From positions 8,850,868-8,914,867 of the forward strand of contig OW203738.1 in NCBI GenBank assembly GCA_934045075.1: 64,000 nt of DNA. The letters run 5' to 3'. The translations under genes and the position numbers were made by a program. This document shows, one piece after another, positions 1-10,396 of the stretch; the first letter of the stretch is position 1; each line of letters begins with the position of its first letter. The stretch comes from Yponomeuta sedellus. Lineage: Eukaryota; Arthropoda; Insecta; Lepidoptera; Yponomeutidae. Below the pieces are notes generated by a model that was not told the DNA's origin, ran no database searches, and saw only the letters and a program-made list of their open reading frames with translations.

Positions 1-1138
1 AGTGTCTCCCTAGGCGTGCGCGTCCAAAATCACCTGAGCCGCCCGCTGCACCGCCTTTGCCTCTCCGTGCGGCTCTATCAGGACTACAACAACGGCGCGC
101 AGTGCTACCGGCTGGATAACCAACTCGCTACCGCTGGGAACAACAAGTGAGTGATCAAGTGAATGGCCAAGTGAATGAGCAATCAATTAACATAACATTT
201 ACATACTGGCACATACTATAGGATACCCTATGTCGTGGGAACAGAAACAACGACGTCACAAACATGCAAACATCCAAGACCTGGGGTTTTTTTTGCCCTC
301 ACCCGGGGATCGAACCCGGGACCTCTCGCATGGTAGGCAGATGCGCTACCTCTGCGCCTCAGAGGTCGTCATTTATGGCACCAGTATGCCTTAATTGACG
401 CTGGCTCAACTCACAGTCTAGCTGATAAGGCGGTAGTATGTCCAAAATCATCAGAGCAGCCCGCTGCTTGCAAGTGGAGCATTTGCCAGTCTAGCAAGAC
501 TGCTCTTAGCTTAGCTGACACGGCAAGAGCAGTGTTACCAATTTATTCAATACCGATATAGGAAGCTGAATCAGCTCTCGGTCTAACTAAGAAGGAGGGT
601 TACCCTAGGAGTGCGCGTCCAAAACCACCTGACCCTGCAGCTACACTATATTTACTCTACACTATAGCTACGTTATGTAAATCATGAGCGGTGGAAGCTC
701 ATCGGTGGAATGACCGGCCCTACACTCGGAAGGTCGCGGGTTAGAACCCCGGCGTGTACCAATGACTTTGTTTTCTAAGATAGGTTCATTTGTGTAGTTG
801 TGGGGTAGTGACATTGGTGAAGGAAAACATCTTGAGGAAACTACAGTGTCCAAAATGTTGACAATATTTTTTTTTAATATTTCACAAAATTTCTTGTTTA
901 CAGAGTGATGCTGGCAACACTAGCAGAGTCAGCCAAGGCGTACCACGAATGTACAGTGGTTTTCTTAACTCCCGGCGAATACAAAATCGATATCCAATGC
1001 TCCACCACAGAACCTATCCTAGAAGACATTGTAAGTGGTCGGGACAGCGAACAGATGTCTATAATACCCCCCTGTGCAGGCGAGGTCAGCCATGTTTGGA
1101 GGTTCATTCCGTCAGTAGCTATAAGTGTAACAGATTGA
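1..1138 (+). CDS. TRAPPC9: TRAPPC9/brunelleschi-like protein, C-terminal end (partial)
   Basis: This is the 3' end of a gene that begins before the window. Two exons are visible, 1-146 and 904-1138. The first ends at a GTGAGT donor (147) and the second follows a pyrimidine-rich TTTACAG acceptor. They join in frame, split inside a lysine codon, and the stop is at 1136-1138. The 126 residues read as alternating beta-strands, with LYQDYNNG, FLTPGEYKIDIQC and HVWRFIPSVAISV. From memory, this pattern fits the C-terminal beta-rich end of TRAPPC9 (Trs120 family; brunelleschi in Drosophila), a subunit of the TRAPP II complex that acts as a Rab exchange factor and tether at the Golgi. No alignment was run. 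The intron (147-903) holds two SINEs. The gene is followed by a decayed Gypsy element. Confidence 0.62.
199..370 (-). repeat. tRNA-headed SINE, family B
   Basis: On the minus strand this starts with a tRNA-like head with good A and B box-like stretches (GGTAGCGCATCTGCC and GGTTCGATCC), then runs through a poly-T stretch into a tail shared with copies at 29110-29225 and 55620-55815. It lies in the last TRAPPC9 intron in antisense orientation. The cloverleaf is imperfect and the tail is attached, so I call it a SINE and not a tRNA gene. Confidence 0.75.
686..845 (+). repeat. tRNA-headed SINE, family A
   Basis: A degenerate tRNA-like head (B box region GGTCGCGGGTTAGAACCC) is followed by a body with CAATGACTTTGTTTTCTAAG. 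The same body recurs at 25265-25385 and 53935-54060 (plus) and at 56693-56960 (minus); a shorter relative is at 16135-16372. It ends about 60 bases before the last TRAPPC9 exon. Confidence 0.7.
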
Positions 1139-1559
1139 ATTTAAATTTATTTAATACTCAAGGCTGTAGGTGCTCTTAACGAATTATTTATGTGTATTAT
1201 ACTCAAAGTTTATTTAATATTCTAATGATTATAAAATTATGTCTTGATTGCCTTCGTTTTATTTATGGTTTAAGATGTTATTATGTTCACTTTAAATAAG
1301 ATTTACTAGTTTAGTTAATACATGCATGAGCTTATGAACTAACGATATAACCTTAAGGTGCAGGTCGATAAACAATAATGAATTACATTTGGTAGTCAGT
1401 TGTACCTATATTCTTTTAATTTGTGCGCAGTACATTATCACAGTTTTATTTAAGTTCACATGCGTATCCCCTCGGACACTACATATAGTTTGGCAGGCGC
1501 CCATTTTGCCCATGCATGTTGCAACAGTACTCTAAAAAATATTGTAAATACTTACCTTA
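1139..1559. other. TRAPPC9 3' flank
   Basis: AT-rich sequence with no convincing reading frame. It probably holds the 3' untranslated region of the TRAPPC9-like gene. I see no perfect AATAAA close to the stop, only variants such as TATAAA. The junction with the decayed Gypsy element lies somewhere near 1490-1560 and cannot be placed exactly. Confidence 0.5.
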
Positions 1560-1578
1560 AGTATGAACCTATCCGTTT

Positions 1579-4500
1579 TGAATGTTGTACCTATATCTAA
1601 AATCACCCTAGAATCAGGAGCCTCTAGAACAATAGTGAGACCAGATCTAGTGAAAGCTGTAGGGAGATGCAAAGGCAGCAGTTTATGCAGACTTCTCTCC
1701 GCTTCTGGCCAGCATATACCCGTCCTGAGTGAATGATTGGTTACGATATGTATTGGGGAGGCGTCATATATTGACGACGTAATCGTAGCTGAAATTATGG
1801 ATGATTGCATTCTGGGCCTAGACTTCATGAAGAAACACAACTGCCACATCGATGTCACTAACGGTGTCTTTAAATGTGGTGATGAGGAGAACATACTTGG
1901 CGGTACCGATGGAAATGTCGCGTGCCTGAAGAAAATCGTAATACCTGGACGAGCACAAGCTCAAGTAAAGATGAAACTGCCTTGAAGTCAGAAGAATGAG
2001 CAGAATAGATGTGTGCTGATTGAAGAAACACCTGACAGTGCAGCCAGTCAGAAACTGCTGACAGCAAGAACTCTCGTCTATGGAGGCACGTCCGCTGTAG
2101 TAAGGGTTGTGAATATAGGCGATCGTAAGATTACCCTTATTAGCAAAGGCGACGTTATTGGAAAATGTGAGGAAGCCATTTGGATGAGAAACTGCCAATC
2201 ATCTCCAAGCTCAAACACATCGAATACCAGGAGTGAAATCATAGTCACTAAACTCATGAAACTCCTTGAGGATTCTAAGAGTAATCTGAGCTATTCGCAA
2301 AACATGAAAGCCAAGAGGTTGCTACTGCGCTTTAGGGATATATTTTCGTCTGATGAAGGAAATCCTGGAAGAACATCGTTAGTCCAGCACTAAATCGACA
2401 CCGGACAGGAGGGACCTATTCGTCAGCGAGCAAGGCGCATACCGATCGCTAAAGAAAAGGAAGTACAAGACATGTTGGAAGACATGAAGAGAAACAAGAT
2501 TATAGAACCTTCTGCTAGCCCATGGTGTTCTCCCGTAGTGTTAGTAAAGAAGAAAGATGGTAGCACAAGGATCTGTGTGGACTATCGACAGCCTAACGAT
2601 GTGACAAAGAAGGCTAGTTATCCACTACCACGAATAGACGACACATTGAGTGGTATGAAATGGTTCTCGACGTTAGATCTGAAATCGGGCTATTGGCAAG
2701 TGGAAATTGATCCGAAGGATAAAGAGATGACAGCCTTTTCAACTGGTAAAGGTTTATGGCAATTTAACGTGATGCCTTTTGGATTGTGCAACGCGCCAGC
2801 TACATTCGAACGACTTATGGGGTGCTTACTGGCAGGATAAGTTGGGGAAGCCTGCCTTGTCTACTTGGATGACGTCATAATCATGGGTACAGATTTTGAG
2901 GACCACTTACAAAATCTGGAGCAAGTTTTTAAGAAGATAATGGGAGCAAACTTAAAGTTAAATCCGAAGAAATGCAGTTTATCTAAGAACAAGGTTAGCT
3001 ATCTCGGCCATGTGATAACCAGCGAAGGCATATAGACCGATCCAGCCAAAATCGAAGCATTGCAAAAATGACCTACTCCTAAAGACAAGACTGAAGTGCG
3101 AGCATTTTCAGGGCTATGCTCATATTATAGACGGTTTATTAAGGGGTTTTCTGAAATTGCCAAGCCTTTACACGGGCTGACTGAAGACAAGCAGTCATTT
3201 CATTGGGATGACACATGTGAGAGTTCCTTTCAGAAATTAAGAAAATGTCTTTGCGAGACTCCAATCTTGGGATTTCCACAACCTAACGGCCAATTCATTG
3301 TAGACACTGACGCCAGTAACACAGCGATCGGAGGAGTGTTATCGCAGAAACAAGGCGACAGAGAAGCTGTGATGGCCTATTTTAGTCTCAGATCAAAGGA
3401 GCTCTTGGTTGTGGTGAAAACGTTACAGCTCTTCAGCAAATATCTCCTTGACATGCGATTTACGCTTCGCACTGACCATGCCGCCTAAAGTGGTTAAAAC
3501 TTACAATTTAAAAATCCAGAGGGGCAAGTTGCTCGATGGATTGAACAACTGTAGGAGTACGACTATATGATTGAACACCGCAGCGGAAAGGCGCATGGAA
3601 ATGCTGACGCACTGTCAAGAAGGCCGTGTCCGGAAGACTGCAAGCACAGTGCCAAACAGGAGACATAGTAATCTATGCAGGAGACAAAGGAACTGCCATT
3701 GAGATTGACAAAAATGAGTCCATCGAGATCTTGGGAAGATGAGGCGATTAAGAAGCACAGGAAGATGACGAAGATGTACGGCTCATTGTCGCATGGAAGA
3801 CACGGGGCGAGGATAAGCCAAGATAGTGCGAAGTCGCTCCTACTAGTGTTGTCACCAAGGCATACTGGGCTCAATGGGACAGTTTTATTCTTCAGAACGG
3901 AATACTTTACCGTAAATGGGAGAAACCTAACGGCAGAGAGTTCCATCTTCAGATAGTAGTCCCAAGAGATAGGGTACAAGATGTTTTTCGTGAAGTACAT
4001 GACGGCGTGTCAGGCTTAAAAAGCACTTTAACAAAGATTCGAGAAAGGTTTTACTTGCTCCATTGTCGAGAAGATGTGCAAGATTAGTGCCGCAAGTGTG
4101 CTACTTGCGCCGCGGTAAAAGGCCCATCAACCAGAAGCCGAGGAAATCTGCAACTTTATAACGTTGGTGCGCCATAGGAACGCATTGCAGTGGATGTGGC
4201 TGGACCGTTCCCAGTAACGGAATCGGGAAATAAGTATTTCATAGTAGTTATGGATTACTACACTAAATGGCCAGAGGTATTCGCCATACCCAATCAAGAA
4301 GCCACGACTGTTGCCTCCAAGTGGTTTGAGGAAGTAGTTTGCCAGTTTGGTGTGCCCTTGGAAATACACTCCGACCAAGGCAGGAACTTCGAGTCTCAAG
4401 TATTTCAAGAACTCTGTAAAATATTGGGAATGCATAAGACTAGACCACCCCATATCATCCTCAATCTGACGGTATGGTAGAAAAATTTAACCAAACACTT

Positions 4501-5048
4501 GAGAGACATTTGGCAAAACTCGTTGACAGGCACTAGAGAGACTGGGACAAATACATACCGCCATTTCTTTTGGCCCTCAGAACGGCAGAACATGAAAGCA
4601 CAAAAGTAACTCCGGCGCGTGTAAATTTTGGCCCAGAACTGAGGTTATCAGTAGACCTGCTAACTGGGGGGACTCCTGACGACCCACGTTCTCTATACGA
4701 CTACATTTCCCGGTTACGTGAGAAAGTGCGAGTGATCATGCCATAGTACGGGAAAACGGACTGAAGTCGAGTGAAACTGAAAAGATGAAAACTAGGTATG
4801 ACCGCCGAGCAAATACAAGCGGCTTCGAAGAAGGAGCACTAGTCCGGCTTCACAACGTAACTCAACGAAAAGGAAAATCTCCGAAATTGCCGACAAGATT
4901 GGAGGGACCGTACAAAGTGGTAACTCGGTTGAACGATGTGACTTATCGAATTCAACGACAGCGTAAAGGTGCACAAAAAGTGGTTCACATCGACCGCTTA
5001 GCTTCTTATCACGGCAGTAATGAAGATGCTCGGGACGAGCATCTCTAA
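1579..5048 (+). pseudogene. Gypsy pol relic (protease, RT, RNase H, integrase)
   Basis: The fragments run in the order expected for Ty3/Gypsy pol. Protease is at about 1590-1985: the active-site motif reads ESGA where the family has DSGA or DTGA, and the downstream ILGLDF motif is kept. Reverse transcriptase is at about 2400-3060, with SPVVLVKKKDG, YPLPRID and the catalytic YLDD. RNase H is at about 3090-3490, with the D-A-S motif of the tethered domain. Integrase is at about 4180-4490, with D and HSDQGRNFES. A C-terminal region with RLEGPYKV ends at 5048. In-frame stops interrupt RT and RNase H (for example near 2838, 3034 and 3487) and the integrase core, so it cannot make a functional polyprotein. 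No env-like frame follows. Confidence 0.88.
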
Positions 5049-5439
5049 GAGGGGAGCAGTGTCGCGATCCTATCCCGAACTATCTAGAATAGAGCCTTCT
5101 GGAAGCCTATCGAATAGTCGCCGCATGCTGCGTTTTAGTAACTCTGGAAGCAATAATGACTCGTATGTCCACTAACTTAAGGCTCAATACTCTGTGACAT
5201 GAAACTGTTCTAGAGTCGTTGCCGTGTGCACCGAGTTTAGGTACGTATGGGAATGTTCGAGAACCCTTGCCGGCGGATATAAATAGCGGCCGCCGCGGCG
5301 CGCAGTTCAGTTCAGTTTGGACTAGCGAAGAGTAAACTTCGAGCGAACATACCTGCCATACGAGTGATAATAACCTACGACCTCAGCGATACTATTGGAC
5401 TTCGATTAGACCTGCGATTTGGAATCTTCGGGTGGACTT

Positions 5440-5626
5440 TGAGAGGGAATCGACCACGGATTGCAGTGGAAATAAAAGATTTAATTTGATTAACTTGTGG
5501 AGTATATTCTTGGTCGGACACGGAACAAAAGACAACAAGCCAGATAGAAGAAACAAAACGTCAAGCGTAGAATCACAGATTAACATTCACAGAGTAGATC
5601 TATGTAGTGTACATACAATCTTAACA
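5440..5626 (-). repeat. Copia 3' LTR
   Basis: 187 bases, TG at one end and CA at the other when read on the plus strand. It matches the copy at 10107-10293 at every base I compared. On the element's own strand it starts TGTTAAGATTG. It is short for an LTR but typical of insect Copia elements. Confidence 0.95.
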
Positions 5627-5635
5627 CTCCTCCTT
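5627..5635 (-). promoter_or_regulatory. Copia polypurine tract
   Basis: On the element's strand the sequence AAGGAGGAG directly abuts the 3' LTR. This is where plus-strand DNA synthesis would be primed. Confidence 0.7.
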
Positions 5636-5901
5636 ACGGTACATAGATCACCAAACAAATAGATGAGATGACTATACAATCCAATGTAAATTCAATAACA
5701 TTTTCAGTATATAAAAATCATTTTTATAAATACCAAAAATGTGTCCGATATATCACATTAGTAAGGAACAAACAATCTACACAAACAAAAGAATACATAA
5801 AACAAAAATGTATTATCATTATCTTATTCGACATGCTCCAAAATAATAAAATACGCTAACACATCGAAATAAAAAAAACACCATGCATAAATCTACATGC
5901 A

Positions 5902-8900
5902 TTATATACAGTTTCTAACACACATAGAATTTGTAAAAACATTATGTTTAATAGAAGATAACGCTTTTGTTAAAATATCTGCAATCATTTCGCCAGTACA
6001 CAAATAATTAATTTTTAATATACCCTTACATATTAAATCCTTAGCAAAATGATAACGGACATCAATGTGTTTTGTTCGCTTGTGACAATCCTTAGATTCT
6101 AGTATTTGCTGTGCACTTTGATTGTCATTAAATAAAATACATTTCAATTGCTTTCCAGTAATCTCTAACCAAAAATGTCGTATAAATAAAATTTCTTTAC
6201 AAGCTTCACTTATGGCCAAATATTCGGCTTCTGTACTAGACACAGCAACACAACGCTGTTTCTTACTTTCCCAGTTTACAGTGTTACTACCAAACTGAAT
6301 TACAAATCCTGTAACTGACTTGCGATCAATGGGATCATTAGCCCAATCCGCATCAGCAAATGCTTGAAGAGTCAAGTTATTGCATTTAGTAAAGACCAAA
6401 CCATAATCTATAGTCTTTAACAAGTATCGCAGGATTCTTTTGGCTGCTATCCAGTGACTTTTATTGTAACAATGGTTATATTGACTAAGTTGATTACAGG
6501 CAAAAGTTATGTCTGGTCTAGTGCAAACACTTAAATACATCAATCCTCCTATTAGTTCTCTAAAATCATAATTAAAATTAGATTCATTTTCCTTTGACAA
6601 ATTATCATTTGACATTTCAAGTTTACCTGTCATAGGTGTAGATACGCCCTTAGCTTTATTCATTCCAAATCGTGCAAGGAGCTTTTTGACATATTCTTTT
6701 TGACTTAGTATTAGAGTACCTTTACTCCTATCACGTTGAACATTTATACCTAAACAGCTCTTCAATGGGCCTAGGTTTTTAATACAGAAATTATTTTCTA
6801 ATGCATTAAGTAACTGTTGTTTAAGAATTTTACAGTTAGTGAATAGAAAAAAATCATCAACATATAAGGCTAAAATTGACAACTTATCATCACATTTCTT
6901 TAGATAGACACATGGTTCACACTTTGACTGTAAATAACCATTTGATGTTAGTAGAGTATTTACAGTTTCGTTCCAAACTCTACTTGCTTGTTTCAACCCA
7001 TATATACTTTTCTGTAACAAACACACTTTACTAACATCAGATACAAAACCTTGAGGCTGTTCCATAAGTATCTCCTCCTTAAGCTCTCCATGTAAGAAGG
7101 CAGTTGTGACATCAATGTGATCTATGTCCATGTCTAGCTCATTTGCCAAATTAAATAAAATTCTCATTGTAGAATGTCTAACTACAGGCGAAAAAGTCTT
7201 GTCGTAGTCCACGCCAGGTTTTTGACTAAAACCACGGGCTACCAAGCGGGCTTTGAATTTGTCAAAGTTTCCAGAGGCATCTTGTTTTACTTTATATACC
7301 CACTTACTTTTAACAATATTTTTGTTTACTGGACGGTCTACCAGCTTCCATGCACCATTTTTCTCAAGAGAGTTATACTCTGCTTGCATAGCTGCCTGCC
7401 ATTGCAATTTATTAGAGCTGCTGGTTGCATCCTCATACGATTGCGGCTCATCATAGAAATTACCATTAGAATACAAGGAATAATCCATATCATAATCCAC
7501 ATACCTTATAGGACGCACACATCTTGTGCTCCGCTTAGGCCTAGTGACACTGGAATGCTCCTCATCCTGATCCAAAGCCATTTCATACTCACTGAGAACC
7601 TCTTCTTCAGTGGAAACACTGGTACTTGGCATTGCCTCCTCATCATTGTTAGAAGCAAGCTCATCCTCTGGACTCTCTCCTTCCTGGAGAGGAATACATG
7701 CCCCATCAGATTCCGGGCGCGGTGATGAAGACCTGTCGAGGGCCTCAGCAACAGGAACTTCCACTGCAGCATCAGCTGGAATCACGGGAAATTCAGCATG
7801 ATTATTGTTTAAAATAATATTAGAGTCATTTAATAAAACATTATTCATATCATAAACATTATTCTCATTAAATTCAACCATATTAGAATTATTATTGATC
7901 ATATTAGATTCACAATTCATATTACTAGATGTCGATTCAATAAAATGAACATTTCTAGATTTTATTATCTTTCTAGGGTTACTGGCATCAACAAGTCTGT
8001 ATCCTTTAGAATAATCACAATATCCAACAAACAAGTACTGTTTAGACTTTGCATCCAACTTGTTACGTTGACAATCAGGAACCAATGAATATGCTCTGCA
8101 TCCGAATATACGCAGGTGACTAAGATCAACTTTAGATCCGGTCCAAACCTGTTCGGGAACAGCGTCGGGCACAGCAGCAGTAGGACTCCTATTTTTAAGA
8201 TAGATGGCCGTCATAATGGCCTCGCCCCAATAGCGCTTGCCGAGACCACTCTCAGATAGCATACATCTGGCCTTTTCCATGAGGGTACGATTAAGCCTTT
8301 CAGCTACCCCATTTTGTTGTGGTGAATAAGGAACTGTTGTTTGATGAATGATGCCATGACTAGATAAATATTGGGAGAACTTGGCATTGCAATACTCACC
8401 TCCATTGTCGGACCTTAAACACTTAATGTGCAGTCCAGTTTGTTTCTCGACTAAGGCCTTAAACAAAACAAAGTTTGAAAATACTTCACACTTACTTTTC
8501 ATCAAGTAGCCGTATGTTTTACGGGAATAGTCGTCCGTGAAAGTAACAAGGTAACGAGCACCACCCAGGCTGGTAACTGGCATAGGACCGCAGACATCGG
8601 AGTGTACCAACTCTAGAAGTCCTTGGCCTCGCTTGGCTAGACCCTTGGGAAACCTCTGCTTTGCATGCTTCCCCTGAATGCACTCGATACAATCCACAAG
8701 CTGATCACTTTCACTGCTGTTGAAAGTAAAACCATCAGCAAGGTTGTTAAGAGTACACATACCTTTAGCGCTTAGATGACCTAAGCGTTTATGCCAAACA
8801 ATTGCCGGTGTTGAAGAAGCTTTGGGCTGCTTACTGGATACAACTGCGGCCTGTGAAGAACAAGAATTATCCAACCTAAAGATGCCATTGGAACAAGAGG

Positions 8901-9963
8901 CTGTGGCTATACATTTATTATCTTTTGAAATTACGCATTTCTTTAAATCAAAATGGACTTTAAAGCCTTTGTTCACTAACTGGCTAACTGACACAAGATT
9001 TGTAGATAGACCGGGGACATACATTACATTAGTCAAAGTTTTAACACCATTATTAAGCACTAATTTCACTGAGCCTATGCCTTTACACAGTAAGTTAGAA
9101 TTGTTTGCTATAGTTACTTGCGATTCATAATTAGTGTCCAATGAAATGAAATTGTCTTTGTCGCAGCACATGTGTGAAGTGCACCCACTATCCACAATCC
9201 AAGTCTTCTGGTTGAAGGCAGACATTGCCGCCACCAGGAAAGTGTCAGCGTCAGACTTAGTTTTAGCCGTCCTTTGATCGCGTTTCAGTTTAAAGCATTT
9301 GGCCCGTACATGGCCAACTTTCTTACAATATCTGCATGTTATGCTGCTGCGCTTTGTAGCAAAGACCACGTTCTCCGAAGTAGTAGATGAAGCCGAGCGC
9401 CGGAATTCCTCTTGTAGCAGTCTGGCTCGCACTGTCTCACTAGTGAGGCTTTTAGTTAAGTTTGTGGTCTCGAGCCCACTCACCAAAACATCATACTCTT
9501 GAGGAAGTCCACTCAGTAAGATTTCCGCCACCTCGGTGTCTTCGATGGTTCGCCCTATATCTGCAAGCTGTTGCACTAAAGTCATGACAGCGTCAATGTA
9601 TTGACTCATGGACTCGTAATCGTCGCACCGCGACTGATGCAACTTTCGCAGTAGCAACACGCGCCTGTATAGCCCTTTATCCTCAAATATGTCTTGAAGA
9701 CAGTTCCACGCCTGTTTTGCCTTCGTTGCAGCACGTATGTGTTGAATGCAAGAGGGCTTCACAGACAAGGCAATCCTTGCCAAGCATCGTTGGTCTCTAA
9801 CTGAGTCCGTGTCTGTACCGTCGATGGTGCCCCAAAGGCCCTCCATTATCAGCGCCATGCGCATCTGGAACTTCCAGTTCAAGTACGTTGCCACGCCGTC
9901 TAATTTATCAAAATAAATGCCACTTACGTGGTGAGGCCCTTCCTGTTGTTGTACGTCCGGCAT
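5902..9963 (-). CDS. Copia gag-pol polyprotein, intact
   Basis: One uninterrupted frame of 1353 residues. Gag of the Copia type occupies about residues 1-200 and is followed by a CCHC zinc knuckle (CRYCKKVGHVRAKC). The protease has the DSG triad (WIVDSGCTSHMC). The integrase has its HHCC region (WHKRLGH...CIECIQGKH) and core (HSDVCGP, RSDNGGEY, and the glutamate of NGVAERLNRT). The reverse transcriptase has KARLVARGF and the catalytic YVDD. RNase H follows (ADADWA, SSTEAEY, RTKHIDVRYH). Gag-protease-integrase-RT-RNase H is the Ty1/Copia order. No frameshift or missing catalytic residue was seen, so it appears competent. The start codon lies about 140 bases inside the 5' LTR. Confidence 0.96.
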   Translation of the reverse strand: MPDVQQQEGPHHVSGIYFDKLDGVATYLNWKFQMRMALIMEGLWGTIDGTDTDSVRDQRCLARIALSVKPSCIQHIRAATKAKQAWNCLQDIFEDKGLYRRVLLLRKLHQSRCDDYESMSQYIDAVMTLVQQLADIGRTIEDTEVAEILLSGLPQEYDVLVSGLETTNLTKSLTSETVRARLLQEEFRRSASSTTSENVVFATKRSSITCRYCKKVGHVRAKCFKLKRDQRTAKTKSDADTFLVAAMSAFNQKTWIVDSGCTSHMCCDKDNFISLDTNYESQVTIANNSNLLCKGIGSVKLVLNNGVKTLTNVMYVPGLSTNLVSVSQLVNKGFKVHFDLKKCVISKDNKCIATASCSNGIFRLDNSCSSQAAVVSSKQPKASSTPAIVWHKRLGHLSAKGMCTLNNLADGFTFNSSESDQLVDCIECIQGKHAKQRFPKGLAKRGQGLLELVHSDVCGPMPVTSLGGARYLVTFTDDYSRKTYGYLMKSKCEVFSNFVLFKALVEKQTGLHIKCLRSDNGGEYCNAKFSQYLSSHGIIHQTTVPYSPQQNGVAERLNRTLMEKARCMLSESGLGKRYWGEAIMTAIYLKNRSPTAAVPDAVPEQVWTGSKVDLSHLRIFGCRAYSLVPDCQRNKLDAKSKQYLFVGYCDYSKGYRLVDASNPRKIIKSRNVHFIESTSSNMNCESNMINNNSNMVEFNENNVYDMNNVLLNDSNIILNNNHAEFPVIPADAAVEVPVAEALDRSSSPRPESDGACIPLQEGESPEDELASNNDEEAMPSTSVSTEEEVLSEYEMALDQDEEHSSVTRPKRSTRCVRPIRYVDYDMDYSLYSNGNFYDEPQSYEDATSSSNKLQWQAAMQAEYNSLEKNGAWKLVDRPVNKNIVKSKWVYKVKQDASGNFDKFKARLVARGFSQKPGVDYDKTFSPVVRHSTMRILFNLANELDMDIDHIDVTTAFLHGELKEEILMEQPQGFVSDVSKVCLLQKSIYGLKQASRVWNETVNTLLTSNGYLQSKCEPCVYLKKCDDKLSILALYVDDFFLFTNCKILKQQLLNALENNFCIKNLGPLKSCLGINVQRDRSKGTLILSQKEYVKKLLARFGMNKAKGVSTPMTGKLEMSNDNLSKENESNFNYDFRELIGGLMYLSVCTRPDITFACNQLSQYNHCYNKSHWIAAKRILRYLLKTIDYGLVFTKCNNLTLQAFADADWANDPIDRKSVTGFVIQFGSNTVNWESKKQRCVAVSSTEAEYLAISEACKEILFIRHFWLEITGKQLKCILFNDNQSAQQILESKDCHKRTKHIDVRYHFAKDLICKGILKINYLCTGEMIADILTKALSSIKHNVFTNSMCVRNCI

Positions 9964-10092
9964 ATTTCAGATTCTTTCGTTGATTGAAGCGACGAGATCA
10001 GACAGGAACTTTGAGGTTAGGCGAGGCAACTTTTTCTTGATGATAAAACGGGAAAATCGACGCACTTAATATACCACAGTTTTAGCGTGGCT

Positions 10093-10106
10093 CTGGTCCC
10101 AAAACC
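10093..10106 (-). promoter_or_regulatory. Copia primer binding site
   Basis: Immediately inside the 5' LTR the element strand reads GGTTTTGGGACCAG. From memory, the Drosophila copia site GGTTATGGGCCCAG pairs with the anticodon region of initiator tRNA-Met (half-tRNA priming); this one differs at two positions. It does not look like the complement of a tRNA 3' end, which would begin TGG. Confidence 0.55.
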
Positions 10107-10293
10107 TGAGAGGGAATCGACCACGGATTGCAGTGGAAATAAAAGATTTAATTTGATTAACTTGTGGAGTATATTCTTGGTCGGACACGGAACAAAAGAC
10201 AACAAGCCAGATAGAAGAAACAAAACGTCAAGCGTAGAATCACAGATTAACATTCACAGAGTAGATCTATGTAGTGTACATACAATCTTAACA
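10107..10293 (-). repeat. Copia 5' LTR
   Basis: 187 bases, identical to 5440-5626. It is bounded by the second copy of the GACTT target duplication (10294-10298), after which the Gypsy LTR resumes. Confidence 0.95.
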
Positions 10294-10396
10294 GACTTCG
10301 TGTCGTGAAGACCTGCAGACCAGACCCTGCCTGAATAAATCCTAAGAAGTTGCCATTGGCGTTTTACTTCCAGATCTAGAACCCTAGCCCGTAACA

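Larger units (their letters stand above)
5440..10293 (-). mobile_element. Complete Ty1/Copia retrotransposon
   Basis: This 4854-base element is on the minus strand and has every expected part: two 187-base LTRs that I read as identical base for base, a 5-bp target duplication GACTT (5435-5439 and 10294-10298), a primer binding site next to the 5' LTR, a purine tract next to the 3' LTR, and one uninterrupted gag-pol frame. Identical LTRs mean a very recent insertion. It sits inside the LTR of the older Gypsy element. Confidence 0.96.
1560..10396 (+). mobile_element. Decayed Ty3/Gypsy LTR retrotransposon, split by a Copia element
   Basis: This spans a Gypsy-type pol relic (about 1579-5048), a purine tract (AGAGGGGAG) and a 3' LTR beginning TGT at 5060. 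The LTR is broken at 5439 by the Copia insertion and resumes at 10299, ending ACA at 10396. No 5' LTR and no recognisable gag are present, so the 5' end is missing. Many stops and frameshifts show long decay. Order of events: Gypsy inserted first, lost its 5' part and accumulated mutations; Copia entered its LTR recently. Confidence 0.85.
5060..10396 (+). repeat. Gypsy 3' LTR in two parts (5060-5439 and 10299-10396)
   Basis: The LTR begins TGTCGCGATCC and ends CCCGTAACA, giving a TG...CA element of about 478 bases once the Copia insert and one copy of the GACTT duplication are removed. It contains a TATA box (GATATAAATAG, near 5277), a repeated CAGTTCAGTTCAG start-like sequence about 25 bases downstream, and an AATAAA near 10334 in the distal part. 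A purine tract lies directly in front of it. Confidence 0.8.

Noticed and set aside
300..370. A tRNA gene on the minus strand
   Set aside because: The cloverleaf is imperfect and the head is fused to a body and tail shared with other copies, so it is a SINE.
1486..1510. Gypsy primer binding site (AGGCGCCCA)
   Set aside because: Only a short GGCGCCCA word matches and no LTR precedes it.
1532..2198. Minus-strand frames of 120 and 126 codons
   Set aside because: They are antisense shadows of the Gypsy protease region.
3563..4000. Minus-strand frame of 145 codons
   Set aside because: Antisense to the decayed Gypsy pol between RNase H and integrase; no domain.
7174..7725. Plus-strand frame of 183 codons
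   Set aside because: Antisense shadow of the intact Copia polyprotein.
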